Below, piece after piece: positions 37,801 to 52,800 of a stretch of DNA of 64,000 bases. The position numbers were made by a program, and so were the translations under genes. How positions within the stretch are numbered: the first letter of the stretch is position 1; every line of letters begins with the position of its first letter. The notes under the pieces are model-generated. The model did no database searches. It saw only the letters and a program-made list of their open reading frames with translations, and was not told where the DNA came from. Location of the stretch: NCBI RefSeq assembly GCF_000147335.1, contig NC_014501.1, positions 3,594,300-3,658,299 of the forward strand, written 5' to 3'. This stretch comes from Gloeothece verrucosa PCC 7822. Lineage in GTDB: Bacteria > Cyanobacteriota > Cyanobacteriia > Cyanobacteriales > Microcystaceae.

Positions 37801-40800
37801 TTGGTTTTTTGCTCGGGTTTATTGTTGGGGTAGGGGTAATGGTTGGGGTTGGGGTAATAGTTGGGTTTTGAAAATTGCTAGGGTTGATTGTTGGATGAGG
37901 AAATTTATTTTGAGACGGCGGATTTTCTGGCTCAGATGAATTTGCCTCTTCCGGTGGAGGAAAAAAAAGTTGATTAGGAGAATATTTTGAGGGTGGGTTT
38001 GTCGGGGTAGGATCACCGCCGGTATCTGGTAACCCGTCGGCGCGGGTGACTTTAGTTATCTGTATTGCTCCCCCCAATCCAACCTTTTCGTAAAAATAAA
38101 TAATATCTCGGTTGTTGATGTAACCCAAATATAGTCTGCCGTATGTTGGGTCAACCCCACCGGCAGGCTGGGCAATTAGCTTGACGGGACCATAGACCCA
38201 GGTTGAGCCAGGTATATAGGGAGAGCCAGTCGTTGCGCCGTTGTCATTCCGCAAAAATTCAATATTATAGGCAACTCCGGCTGATTGCCCTCCCCTAAAA
38301 GGATATTCAGGGGGCGAAATTTCGCGGGGCCCGTCCTGAATCCCCCCTGATTCTGGGCAGCCCTCGCTTTAGCGATCGCGGCTCGCTCTTGAGCCTCGGG
38401 GGTGATCTCCGAGGACTGATTGAAGAATTTCTTCAGTAGCCATTTAGAAGCCTGCCAGCCCAAATAACTGCCGGCAGCAACGGCGGCTGCGTTTGCTCCT
38501 GCTCGCCAGGCTCCTCCCCCCCCTGATGGCTTATATCCTCCAGGCGGGGGTTTATTCGGCGGTTGAACGGTTCCGTTAGGAGCGCCTGGAATATGCCCTA
38601 TCGCACTGGGCGGTGGGGCAATGATTGGGGGAAACCCCACAAATCCAATAAACATAAATTTTATTCCTAGTTAAAGTATCCAGGGGGAACATCGACGGTG
38701 GCCGGACTGGTGGCGTATGTCCATTGGTTCGCGCCTCCAGCAAGAACGCTTACATCTTTGGGGATATAAATATAAAAGAGGTCGTAGTTTTTCCCATTGT
38801 TGTCCTGCGCTTCACTGTTTTGCGTTGCTATCGAAAAAGGGCGTTCCCCTGCGGTATCGAGGAGGCAGATTTTTCTATAGCTGAACATCTGACGATAAAG
38901 CCGACACCAAAAATCACAGGCTTTAGCGGGAGTATCAACAGTATTTGGAATAGCGAAAGTGCTTTGGGGTGAGGACGAAACTAGCCAGGTTTCGCCGCTA
39001 ATTGTAGAAGATACTGTGCTATCTGGGTTAGTTACGTATGTCCAAGGTTTATTTCCTCCAGAGACCGAGTCCGAAGTCTTGGGAATCATGATAACGAACT
39101 TATCCCAAACATTCCCATAGGCATCATTCGAGTCTCCATCCATTTGTACGAGTGGGAACAATAAATTTATCCCCTTATCATCAGCCGTGTCTATCTTTAC
39201 GTGCTTGTACATTCTGTGATAATAGCGGCAAGCAAAATCAGTAGAGCGGGCAACTGTATTACACGAGCTAGGAAATTGATCATAGACAGCCATAAGCACT
39301 TATTCCCTTTGCTAAATAAATCTCTATATATCTAGAATCTCTTAAAAAATTAACAGTCGCAACTACAGAAAATAGATATTTTCTGTAGTTATTCGGATGA
39401 GTCAAACCCAGCCCCTGAGCTATTCTTGAGTCATAGGAGTTATCAACCAATGTTGACCACTACAGAATTTATATTAATAGCAAATAAATTCTGTAGTTAT
39501 TTTAAAAGCTGGAAACTATGACAGGACAAGCGGCTAGTTTAAGTAATTCAGATTGGGCAAAGTTAGAAAAACATTGCCAGAGCGATTTACACAAATTCAT
39601 CTGGGCTTTGCTTCGTTTTACGGGAGCAAGGGTCAATGAGGTTTTAAATTTAAAAGTTTCAGATGTCTATGATAATAATGGAAAGCCTTTTGACTATATC
39701 CTTTACCGAAAAGAAACCCGCAAAGGAAAGGATAAAAATCATAGCGTCCCTGTTACTAACGCTCTTCACTCTTACCTCGCGGCCTACAAGCCCCCAACAG
39801 ATGGTTATCTTTTTCCCAGTGACCGAACCAGTAGCGGTCACCTGTCTTATGAGGCGGTTAGGGATTATTTGATGAAATGTGCAACCAGTGCAGGATTATC
39901 CCACAAGGCGGTTAAAACTCATTCGGGCAGGCGCTCATTAATCACTAATCTGATTAGTAACGGGGTTGACCTGAGAACCGTTCAAGCCATCACCGGGCAC
40001 TCATCGATCCAAAACGTCATCCGCTATGCGGATTCCAATCCTCACAGATGCAAACTGGCCCTCGAGGGGGCCTATAGCTAGAATGGCAATTTCTCCTCAC
40101 AGTAAATGGGCAATGCCTGGTACTGCTCGGGAATCCCTTCTCGTTTTGCCGATAGATACTTTGATGTCTTCCTCTTGCCCTCTTTGGTGATCAGGTAGTA
40201 GTAAGGTCCTCGAAAAGTTTTAATACCTTCTTTGTTCCTGTAAGGGAGTTTTTTAGCCTCAATGTAAAGCTGTGGTATTTCCGACGGCGGCTCATCATCC
40301 ACTTCATCATCACCAAGAACGCTATCATCTTCCATCTCAGAAAGGCGCACAGCTACGGCTTGACTCAGCTTCTTTAGATAGTCCAGGGGCAATCCCTCGA
40401 GGGATTCGTAAAGCTCATCAATAGTAGCTTTAGGGGATTGGTTAGCTGCGTCATTCCCTACAGAGTTTTGTGTAGGGAATGGGGTTAGCGGCTCGTCGTT
40501 CCCTACAGAGTTTTGTGTAGGGAATGGGGTTAGCGGCTCATCATTCCCTACAGCTACCTCGATGTAGGCGGCTAGTTTTTGGTCAATTTCCTTTATCAGG
40601 TCTCGACATTGCTTGATATTGGCATCAATTTTTTTCTTAGTAGCCTCTGAGGGGTAGGGCGGCAGCTTGCCTTTGATTTGCTGATTGTAGTTGAGTATTC
40701 GTTTCTGTAGGGTTTGTTTTTTCCCCTGGAGCATTTGTCGTTTAATCTCGTCCGGTGCCCTAACGGGGCACTCCTTCTCGCTGATTGTCCATCCATCAGG

Positions 40801-43800
40801 TAGGTGGTGGCCATCGGGCGGCACAGCTTCTTTTTCCCCAATAGGCAATTCAAGCTGGATGCTTTTATCAGTTAGGTCATCTATGTCGACATTGAACTCT
40901 TCAAAGTCTCTTGTACAAACCCGTGCGCGTTTCTTCCAGGGCTTCATCAAGAAAACTGCTCGCCCGTCGGTCTTGAGATAGTATTTGTGCCCTATTTCTA
41001 GGGCTAATTTCTTCGGTTCCTCTTTTTCTGTAGGGAATGGTTCAGCCGCGCTTTGATTCCCTACAGGATTTTGTGTAGGGAATTGGTCAGCCGCGTCATC
41101 ATTCCCTACAGAGTTTTTTTGGATAAGTTCAACCTCTCCAATGGGAGCGGTGATCGTTTTTGCCTCAGTTAATGACAACAGCTTCAGCGAATTTCTTAAA
41201 ACCCTAAAAACAGTTGCCTCTTGACCTTTATACGCGACGCGGTCACCTTCTTCGATGAGCTTGAGCCAGTCATTTTCTATGACCGTAGGGGAAGGCTCGT
41301 CAGCTTCTTGTTGCCCTACAGAGTTTTGTGTAGGGAATTGGTCAGCCGCATCTTGATTCCCTACAGAGTTTTGTGTAGGGAATGGTTCTGCCGCGCCGCT
41401 ATTCCCTACAGGGGAGGGGGGTAATGCTAATCCTAAGTCTAGTTGCTGCATAATAATTGGTTGATACTAAACTACTAAGATGGGCACGTTAAGGGTGCCC
41501 ACTGTTTACTTAAAATGGTGGGTCGTTTTGATCACTCGGCTGTCGGGTTACGGGTTGAACTTCTTTTGTTGCCGGTGACTGAGGCGGGGGTTTGATAAGC
41601 TCTAATGCGCTTGACACTATCTCTTTAAGATTTTTAGCCTCAGCTATTGGGTCCTCGCCCGGTTCGAGTTCGCCGTACATCTCTAGGTGTTCAGAGTTAT
41701 AGTTCCCTAGATTGACTATTCGCTTGTATGAAATGGTTTTAATCTGCATTTTTTTACCTACCCGTCGGCTCATGAACGTTTACGTTGTCGAGATAAACGG
41801 AAAATCTTCCAGGCTCTAGGCGACGGGGGTAGAATTTCCCGTTAGTGGTATAGCTGATCAGCCCTTTTTGAGGAGCAGCCAAAACAGCAAAAATCGCCAT
41901 CATGACTTCTACCTCTAGTTGTGTTCCTGTGATCCGAATCTCCATTGTTAGTCTCCAAAAAAAGGTATAACTATAGCGGGATTGGGGGCGAGTGACGGGA
42001 CTCTACCCTTACACCGGTGCCGAATTCCATCAAGTCCAAACGGTAGCCAGCCCGCCGCACCGTTGGCCCAGGTGATAGGCTCATGGCAAAATCGGCAAAA
42101 TTTCTTGGGCTTGGGGGTGGGGGGGAATAACTCCTCAAGCAGCCATTCCTCCTGGTTTAAGAATTCCCAAGCCTCCCGTAAATTTTTAAATTTCCTTTGT
42201 AGGTTGCCCAGGGTCACCAAGACTTTCCCCCCAGATCGCTTTAGTCCCAAGCAAGCCTGACGAGCTAGTTCAAGCAATCGTTTAAAAGAAACTCGCTCAA
42301 TGGGGCTTGGGTCTTTAGCGTTGCGAAGTCTTTTTCTTAGATGGGCAACTTCTTCGCCTAGGCGCTCGTTGTCTCGCCTGAGCCGTTCTAGTTCTTGTTG
42401 TAGGTCATTTGCATTCATAATAAAGATAGATGTAGTTGAGTTGACCACTGCACTTGAGAGAAAATGCAGTGGTTGAATTTTTAGTCAGACGATGAGCCTT
42501 CATCATCTGGGATATTATTCACATCAATCCCAAAAGCCTGAGCTAAAACTTTAAAACTCACGCCTAACTCACGAGCGAGCAAAGCAGCATTGTCAAGACT
42601 TGGCATTCGACGACCCGCAACATAGGCGCGGATAGCATCTCTAGATAGTCCTGTTAGTTCTGCTAGTTTGACTTGTTTAATGTCTGCTCGTTTGAGAAGT
42701 AAGCGCAAAGTTATCTCCGAAGTATCTTTTTTTTCGATCATACCTAAAAGAGTGACAATCGTCACGCTATGCGTTACAATTGTCACTATGAATAAAAACA
42801 ACATCCTTACCCCTAGGGAGGCGGGTAGGCACTCATAGCAGGGGTTAAGGCTGTTGTAATCGTAATGCTTAGGTGTTTGGCTCTATAACACCATCCTTAG
42901 CGGGCACTTAATAGTTGCTCTCCCTAGACAACCATTCTTAGAGACTACAACTCAAATAATTGTTGATCAGGATAATTTCATGCCTGGGATTACCCAGGCT
43001 TCACTACTCACTAAAGATTAAAAATGCAATGTCCAAATTGTCACTCAAATAACTTTGTGTTGTCTAAAAGCAACTCATTCGAAGGATATGGATACTGTCA
43101 AAACTGTGGTCACGAGGATTATGTCTCGCTCGACCCAGGTAAAAAATATGACGATGATGATTATTACTTTGATGAGGATGATTTTGATGAGGAGGAATCA
43201 TGAAAACAGAAACTCGTTTGACTAAAACTCAAATTCTTTTTCAAGAAATTGGGCAAGAGGCGCATCAAGCCTCCCTAAAATACCAACAAAAAGTTACTTT
43301 AATAGCCCAATCCGTTAATAATTTAGAGCGAGAAGAACGACCAATAGTTGAGATGCTGCGACATCACGGCGGCGAACTCACCATAGGGGAACTGGTTTTT
43401 GTCTTTTCTTATCACCGATATCTCATAGAGGAGTTGCTCAAAAAAGGTGTAGTTGTTATTGAGGAGTAATTACACTATGAACCACACAGAACAAATCAAA
43501 AAAGACATTGAACTATTAACCGAAATGAAGAAGAGAATCTTGACGATTGTCGCTTCATCTAAATTAGAAACCCTTCATCTTGATGATATTGATGCGGCTC
43601 TAGAACAAGCTATCGTATCTATGACAAGTTTCTTGGAGTGTAAACAATGAATTTTGAATACCGAGGAAAACCGTTGGGTCATTGGCTCTTAATCCGCTTT
43701 GAATTTTGGCGGGAATATTCCGAGGGGTGTGGGGTATTTGCCCCCCATGAAATCACCTCATTACAAAGACTTCAGTTATTTTGTCTAGGGGCTTCAATTA

Positions 43801-46800
43801 GTGAGTATTTCCCTTTTGGTGATGAAAGTTTAATTGATTTTCCTTCTGATGAAGCTAGAGACTTTTTTTGCTGGCTTAATGGCGGTTGGAAAAACTTAGA
43901 ATCTCAAGGATGGAGTTCGTAATAATGGGACAAAAAGACCTCTTAAACTTAATCGGGGAATGTGCCCAATTAGCCCGAGCCAAGGGGATTAAAAATGTAT
44001 CAGTGATCCTAAACCAACGCTACTCACTCCCCTATTTATCCATGCTCACCTATGAGCAGTTGATTGATTTTCAAAAATGGTTAGAAGAAACTTATGAACA
44101 ATGAAGCAAATAAAGCCCAATATCTTGTAGAGATTACCAAAGATATTATGGAGGAACATGAAGCGTCTTTTGCCATTGTCCCTATTGAATACTTACATTT
44201 GTGTGTTAGTTCCATGTTATGCTTATGCGCTTTTGAAGAAGTGCCGCTTGATACTAAACATGGACATTTAATAGTCGCCCAGAACATCGCTCAAAGACTC
44301 CTTCATGTCGCGCCTGAACTAGAAGAAGTTTATCAGGAATTATTTAAGGATTTCCCCAAGATGTATCATCCTCAAAGACCAAGTTTAAATCTCGGATAAT
44401 TAACAAGGACAAATAGTCATGAGTACAGCAACGGTATGCGAGTTAGTTTCAATAAAAGAATGTGTCAATATAAATCAAGATAATATGGTTTATTTTGACG
44501 TGACCATTAGTTCCGCATCGGAAATTAATTTCTCGGTTAGAGCCGCTAACCTTGACACAATATTGTTTATTTATGAATTATGTCAAGTTATCCCTTCGAT
44601 CATGAAATATGACATGACCATGATGCAGATAGCAGACGGGGTAAGGAACTTAAAAATAGAACCCAATTGGGTGCATCAGATAAAACGGTTTAAGAGGCTG
44701 TATGGTGACCATTTTTTAGTTCCCCTAGAAATTTGTGATCAATAAAAAAACAAAAACACCCCTAAAGGTGTTTATTCGGTACATATTCAATTTATTTAAT
44801 TCTACCATGACCACTATCGTACAGACGAAAATAGCAATGTACCCCGTTCATCTACCTCAAACTACTGGTAGTCACTCTACCTGGATTAATTTAGCTAATG
44901 TCTTAACGGTTGAGTGTAACCAAGAAGAAAAAGATGACATAGTATTCGTCACTTTTGTCAACGGAAAATCTAAAGCCTATCGAGGGAACCAGGCCAAAGA
45001 GATTCTTAAAGCCCTAGCAGAGGCACAAGCTAAATACTGCTGTTAATCATTCCCCGATGCTTACTGATAGAAATATCGGTGAGCATAGGGGAGTGATTAG
45101 CTACCATTCCCGCTCTTAGATAGGCCAGTGGCTTCGACATTAAAGTAGGCTCTTAACGCCTTTAGTCTTTTATAAGCCTAAGCCTTTTCAATCTAGGAGC
45201 AGCCCCCCTTCTAAAAGCTTCCAGAATAAATTAAGCCCCCTTGAGGAGGACACGAGTGAGCCGTCGCACGGCTCACCGTGAGATGTCCGTTGTGAGGGCT
45301 TCCGGGAGATTTGTAAGCATTGCCGAGAAGGGTTTTAGCTTGTGGTTATCTCCCTCAAAAAGCTAAGGTAATTATGGTCAACATTTTAGGTTTAGATGTT
45401 GGTCGAAATTTTGCTGTGGGCATAATTTTAGACCAATTCCCTACTAATATTAAACGATACTTTAACCAGCACCGCAAAGACTTTATGCGGCTTAAACCCG
45501 TATCCCATCTATCTCAAAAGCTTATTGAGAAAGGATTTAAGGATTTTAATTATTTAGAGCAGCTAACAATTGACGGGATTGTACTAGAGCCGACAGGAAT
45601 GTGGTACTCAAGCATTTGGGTCGCCTGGGCAAACTATTATCTCATCCCGGTTTACTGGGTGGGTCATGCTGACCTGAGTAAGTCGAGGGGACATTATGGG
45701 TTTACAAATAAGAGCGATGAGCATGACGCGCTCACCTTGGCTGCTCTATTTCATGACCCAACATGGATTGATGACTTCGATCGCAAGAAGTGGTTAACTT
45801 TCTACACTTCGGAAATATTGACCATCCGTCGTCTATACCTTGATATCCTTCAATGTGAAAAACTCCGCACGGCTAACGTCAACGGGAACCGCCAGCGACT
45901 ATCACTAGAGTTTCCCGAAGCTTCAGACCAACGGATAGAAATTTCCGAAAAAAAAGGTTTTTCCCCTTTCTGGGGTTGGCTGGCTGGGAATTACTCCTAT
46001 ACTTGGGCTAACAGAAGATATGAGGAGAGTAGCGCAAAGCGGTTGGGTATTCCCATTTCAAACTTAAGTAAACTCAAAGCCAAACACATCACAGACTTAG
46101 AGTTAATCATCACACACAACTTAAGTGAACTGAAAGAGCAATTGAATAATAATCAAGAGTTTCAAGATTACCTAAAAGTTTTCAAGCTTTTTAATTTCGG
46201 CTTTGACAATTGCATATTGTTGTTAATTCAGTGCTACCCATTCAATAAATTTCTAATCGATGGTAAACAGTGGATTGAGTGGATAGAGCATGAAAAGGAT
46301 GGTAAATGGAAAAGAAGGAAGGTAAACCATAGCTTAAGGCAATTCCAAGCTTACTTGGGATTGGCTTATAGTTATGAGCAGTCAGGGGACAAGAATAAGA
46401 AAAAGTTTCACGGTTCGTCCATGTGTAGAGCAAAGCTCTTTATGTGGGTAACGAGCGTAGCTCTTAAGGGTTTTAAAACAAATTACCAAGACCTGATCGA
46501 CGATCCTAAATTGACTAATGACGAGATTGACGAATTTACTATTGAGCATCCCAACATTAAAGGAGAATTAGGGAACATGATCGCAAAGAAGACCCTAAAA
46601 ATTTACCGCGCTGGGGTCAGGGGGAATGACATTCAAACTCGATTACTGTTTTATGTTACCCGTCTCTTGTTCCAGGAGTTGTTAAAAGAAATTAGTTAGA
46701 ATAAAAGACTATAAAAAATTCTGGGTAGTTAAAGAAAAACCAACGGCGATCGCCACTAGCTTTATGGCCATAGTCATCCCCCGTCAGGCGTGAGAGAATG

Positions 46801-49800
46801 CTCGTAGAGACCCTGCAAGCAACCTCTAGAGAAAAAGACTGACTGGGGTGCAACGCTCGTGTTCCGCACTTTTTATAAATCATCGAGGATTGCTATACAA
46901 TACAAACCAGTCATGGCCAAACAAGGATTATCAAAATCAAAATGAAAATAGGATTTTTGGGAACTGGGTTAATGGGCGAACCGATGGTACAGAGATTACT
47001 ATCTGCCGGTCTCCCAGTTATTGCTTATAATCGTACTCCATCTAAATTAAAACCTTTAGAGCAAGCCGGTGCATCCGTTACTGCCTCTGTTGAGGAAGCC
47101 ATTCAACAGTCTGATTGTTTGATTTTAATGTTAACCAATGCTCAGGCCATTGAAGAAATCTTATTATCAGAAAATAGGTCTTTAGCCAATCGTACAGTAA
47201 TCCAAATGAGTACCATTGCGCCTTTTGAGAGTAAAGCCATTCAACAAGCCGTAATAGAAAGAGGAGGAGACTATCTAGAAGCCCCTGTTTTAGGGAGTAT
47301 TCCCGAAGCTCAACAAGGAAGCTTAATTGTCATGGTAGGAGCAAGCCAAGAACAATTTCAACAATGGTTGGGGGTGTTAAAGAATTTTGGCTCAGAACCG
47401 GTGTTAATTGGGCCGGTAGGAAGCGCCTCGGCGATGAAATTGGCACTTAACCAGTTAATTGCGGCTCTGACCACAGCATTTGCTCTAAGTTTAGGGTTTT
47501 TGCAACGTCAAGATGTCGATATAGATCAGTTTATGGCTATTTTACGTACCAGTGCGGTTTACGCGCCTACCTTCGATAAAAAATTAAAACGAATGATAGA
47601 GCGCAATTTTGCCAACCCGAATTTCAAGAGTCAACATTTACTAAAGGATGTTAATTTATTTCTTCAACAGGCTCAAGAACTGGATTTAAATTTGTCTTCT
47701 TTAGAAGGGGTACATCAAATTATCCAAGCCGCAATCAATTTAGGCATGGAGCAAGAAGATTATTCCGCTTTGTATAGTGTGATCAATCCAGAAAAGCCAT
47801 AAGGCCTAGATAGAACAGAATTTTTTACAATAGAATGATAAATAACCCTACTCAAGGAAAACCAAGTAGGTAGGGAACTCGTTCCCCATTGGAGCTAATC
47901 TCTTAGCCAAGAATCCGCCTACAATTGGTGTTAAGCATAGAGGCCCCTACAATGTCTAAAAAAAATAACGGAGGAGTATTGATAGCCGGGATGATGGTGG
48001 GAGGAGCCATCGGAACTATGTTGGGGATTTTAATCGCCCCAAGATCAGGACGCGAAACTAGACGGATCATTCAAAAATCGGCTCAAGCTATTCCTGAATT
48101 AGTAGAAGATGTCTCCAGCAGTGTCCAATTACAAGCTGATCGCCTATCAGACTCAGCCAAGCGCAACTGGGATGAAACCCTAACGCGGCTCAAAGAAGCG
48201 ATCGCCGCCGGCATAGAGGCCACTCAAATTGAGGCCCAAGAAATCCCGCCGTCACGAGAAGTTATGGTTGAGTCGAATTCTCTGGAAATTAATAAACAAG
48301 AGTAACGTGAGTGATCCGATCTTTTGGCTTGGTTTTTCCCTTTTATTAGTCGCCGTCAGTTTAACGGCGGTTTTAGTTGCTGCTGTGCCTGCTTTACAGG
48401 AACTGGCTCGAGCAGCCCGTAGTGCTGAAAAACTTTTTGATACTCTCAGACGGGAATTTCCCCCCACTCTCGAGGCCATTCGCTTAACCGGCTTAGAAAT
48501 TAGCGAATTAACCGATGATCTTAATGAAGGCGTTAAAAGCGCTACCGAAGTGGTCAAACAAGTGGATCATAGTCTCAGTAGTGCTAGACAACAGGCCTCT
48601 AAAGTGGGCATGGGAACTCGTAGCGTCGTCGCAGGAGTCAAGGCCGCTTGGCAAACATGGCATCGCTATCCGGCTCTATCTCCTCGCCCAAGAGAACAAA
48701 GTTTTAAGCCGCCTCTCTCTAACGAGACTCCGGAAAATAAAGATCATAGATGAGCATTAATTCATCACTGATCTTAAAATAAAGTAAACAAGTGTAACGA
48801 AACTGAAATAAATCATCATGGAGAATCGTTGGCGAGGGCGACTTTTAATTGTTATAGCTGTAGGGGTCCTATTCTTATCGATGTGGGGAGTAAAACCGTC
48901 TGCCGCTTGGGCGGTAAACAATCCTGAATTATTGCCAGAGCAAGAAACCCCTGTGGTGGATCTGGCCAATTACCTGCCGACACTTCAAGAAGAAGCTTTA
49001 ATTGACAATATTAAAGATTTTGAAGCGGAAAGCGGCTGGAAAATGCGAGTTCTAACCCAATATGACCGCTCTCCCGGTCGGGCAGTCATTCCTTTTTGGG
49101 GTTTAGATGATAAAAGTATCCTGCTGGTCGCTGATGGGCGAGGCGGTAATCTTCTAGCTTTCAGTATTGGGGATGCCGTCTATGAATTACTGCCCCGTAC
49201 CTTTTGGATCGAATTACAAGCCCGTTTTGGCAATCTCTACTATGTGAGAGACAATGGTGAAAATAATGCGATCGTTGATGCTCTAGATACCGTCAAACAA
49301 TGTTTAGTTCAAGGAGGCTGTAACGTTGTTCCTGGACTACCCCGCGAACAGTGGATTCTCACTCTAGCCACTTCGGTTGTCGGAGGCTTAGTCTGCGGGT
49401 TTTCTGCTGTTCCTCGTAAAAGTGGGCAAGTCTTTGCTTGGCAATGGGTTTTAATTATGTCTCCTTTATGGGGAATTTTATTTATTGCTTTTGGAATTGG
49501 ACCAGTGGTCACACGAACTTCTGAATGGTTACCGCTATTTCGCAATGTGATGGGGTTTGTGCTGGGGTTTTTAGTGGCTTATCTAACTCCTATCCTTAAC
49601 GGGCCAACTCCCTCAAAAACTTTATAGATAAAAAACCCGAGTGATCAATGTGTATAGCATTTCCTTTGATAGCACGATTCATCAAACTCCAAGATAAGAC
49701 TAAAACACGGATTTTATCTAGGTTTTAGCTGATCAACTGTACATTATCCCATTGATAACTGCTATCACTTTGTCAATTAATAAGAAAAAAACGACATTAA

Positions 49801-52800
49801 TATTAACAAACCCCAGAAATTAAAAGTCTCACAAGTCTCAAGGATTGCTATACCATTGATAACTGATAACAAATAACAGTTAACTGATCATGGAATGGCA
49901 CTTAAGCGATGCCCAAAGTCTAGCAATTATTGATCATGAAATTGGGCAAACCTCTCTGGCACCGGCAGAATATGAAATTGCTCGTCGCGTGATTTACGAA
50001 ACGGCTGATTTTGAATATCTGTCTCTGATTCGTTTTGCTGATCGGGCTTTACCCGCAGGCGGGGCGGCTTTAGCCGCTCGTAGTACCATTGTTGTCGATG
50101 TACCAATGGTTCAAGTGGGTATTGTCCCCAATTTACAAAGAACTTTTGCTAATCCAGTTTACTGTTCCACAGAAACCATTACTCGCCCCCAAAAAGGAAA
50201 AACCCAAGCCGCCTGGGGAATGCAAACCTTAGCTAGACGTTATCCTGAAGCGATTTTTGTCATTGGAGAATCTCAAACCGCACTGGTGGGTTTAGTGGAA
50301 TTAATTGAAGAAGAGAATATTAAACCCGCATTAGTGATTGGTACTCCTGCCGGATTCGTCGGTGCTGATGTGGCCAAGCAACGATTACATGATGCTGAAG
50401 TGCCTTATATTTGCGTTTATGGGCGTAAAGGAAGCCCTGTGGTAGCGGTGGCTATCGTCAATGCTTTGGTGGATTTAGCTTGGCAAGCTTACGGACAAAC
50501 GGCCAATGACGACAGGTAAGGAACTAGATTAATCATGATTTTTAGTGGCAATAATATGTAAATCTACATCCTTTAAATAGCCAATTAACTGCTGAACAGG
50601 AGAGCCTTTTAAAAATAATTGCCAGCGCGATTTCTGAGTTTGTCCCAAAACCACTTGAGTAATATGATATTGATGAGCTACATCGGCAATGGCTTTAGTA
50701 ACATCTACCCTTTCAACTCGCAAAAATTTTCCCCCAAATTGCTCACAAAGTTTCTCACAAGTCTCTATATATAAACTTTCATCTTTGGTTAAAAAACGTT
50801 CTGGATTACTGACATATAATCCATAAAGCCGCGCCTTCATTTGACTAGCTATTCTAGCCCCTCGCCTCAACAATTTGACAGAGTGTTGATAGGTAGAAAC
50901 ACATACTAAAATCCGTTCTTTAACGCAACAGTGATGATTAAAAGGCTCAAAAGATTCGGCTTCTTCTTCTAGATTATCGGCTACTTCTCGCAAAGCTAAT
51001 TCTCGTAAAGCAACTAGGTGATGTCGCTGAAAAAAGTTTTGCAAAGCTTGGTCTATTTTGTCAGGAGCATATATTTTTCCTTCTTTTAATCGTTCTTGTA
51101 AAGTTTCTGGCGTAACATCCACAACAACAACCTCATCGGCTTCATCTAAAAGACGATCGGGAATTTTTTCTCGCACAACAACGCCGGTAATTTTTGCCAC
51201 GACATCATTAAGACTTTCAAAATGTTGAATATTAACGGTAGAAAAAACATCTATTCCGGCTTCTAAAATAATTTCAACATCTTTATATCTTTTATCTGTA
51301 GGAGAACCTGGGACATTAGTATGAGCAAGTTCATCGATTAAAACTAACTGAGGTTGACGTGCTAAAATTGCCTCAGTATCCATCTCAGTTAAAATAACTC
51401 CTCCATAATTAATATTTTTACGAGGAACTATTTGTAATCCTTCAGCAACTTCGGCAGTTTCTTCTCGTCCATGAGTTTCTAGTAAGCCAATTACAACATC
51501 TATTCCTTGTTCTTTCAATTCGTGAGCTTCTTCTAGCATTCGGTAAGTTTTACCGACACCGGCAGACATACCAATATATATTTTATGTTTGCCTCGCCGC
51601 TTTTTAGGAAGCTCGTAAGGAAGAGGTAAATTAGGTTGCTCTGTTAACTCATTTTTGCTGATCATAATTAAGCTTTATCAAGAGCTATATTTAATTTTAC
51701 GACATTAACTCCGGGTTCTCCAAAAATACCTAAAAAGCGAGAATCAGTATTTTGATTGATCAAAATTTCCAGTTTATTTTTGTCTAAAGAACGGGCGGCG
51801 GCAATTCGTTCAATTTGGGCTTTAGCTGATTCAATAGTAATATGAGGGTCTAATCCAGAACCCGAAGTATAGACCAAATCAGCACTCGGTTTAATACCAA
51901 CTTTATTGAGTTCAGCAGAACGTTTTTCAACCCGATTTAATAAATCAGGATTACTCGGCGCTAAATTACTTGCCCCAGAAATTCCTGTCGGTTGAGCCTT
52001 TTCTCCTTCACTATAATTAATGGCGCTGGGACGAGTCCAAAAGTATTTATCAGATGTGAAATTTTGTCCAATTAAAGCTGAACCAATAACTTTTCCTAGC
52101 TCATTTTTTATTAAGCTTCCATTAGCTTGATCAGCAAACAAGACTTGTCCTAAAAATATCAAAAAAAATGGATAAATTATAGCTGTAATAAGCCAAAAAA
52201 CTAAGGTGGCTCTAATTCCTGTAACAATATCTTTTACCATATTCTTTACACTCCTATGTAATTTAGAATTTTTCGGGTTGTAAAATTACCCAGAATAAAT
52301 AAACTGATAAAGCAAAAGTAGAACAAATCAAAATCCCGATAGCATAAGAATTAGTTTTAGTTAAACTGTCTTCAGCCGCCGCATAAATGGGATAAGCCAT
52401 TAATAAACTCAAGATCATCCCACTAAAAACTAAAATCGGTAAATAAATAAATTTTAAAGGGTTTACTTCTCCCTTCATAAAAGTTTTTGTCTTTGAAAAA
52501 ATAGGCTTTTTCATTTTATTTTTTCCTCTTTTCTAAAAAGGTTAGCACTGATTGAATTTTAGAATCGGGCTAAACCGACTCCCGTTATTAGCAAATCAAT
52601 CACTTTAATTCCAATGAAGGGAGCAATAATTCCTCCTACTCCATAAATTAAAATGTTTTTTTGTAATAATTGATTAGCACTAAGCGGTTGAAACTCCACT
52701 CCTCTAAGTGCCAAAGGAATTAAAGCAGGAATAATCAAAGCATTGTAAATTAAAGCGGATAAAATAGCTGAAGAACCACTGGTTAATCCCATTATATTTA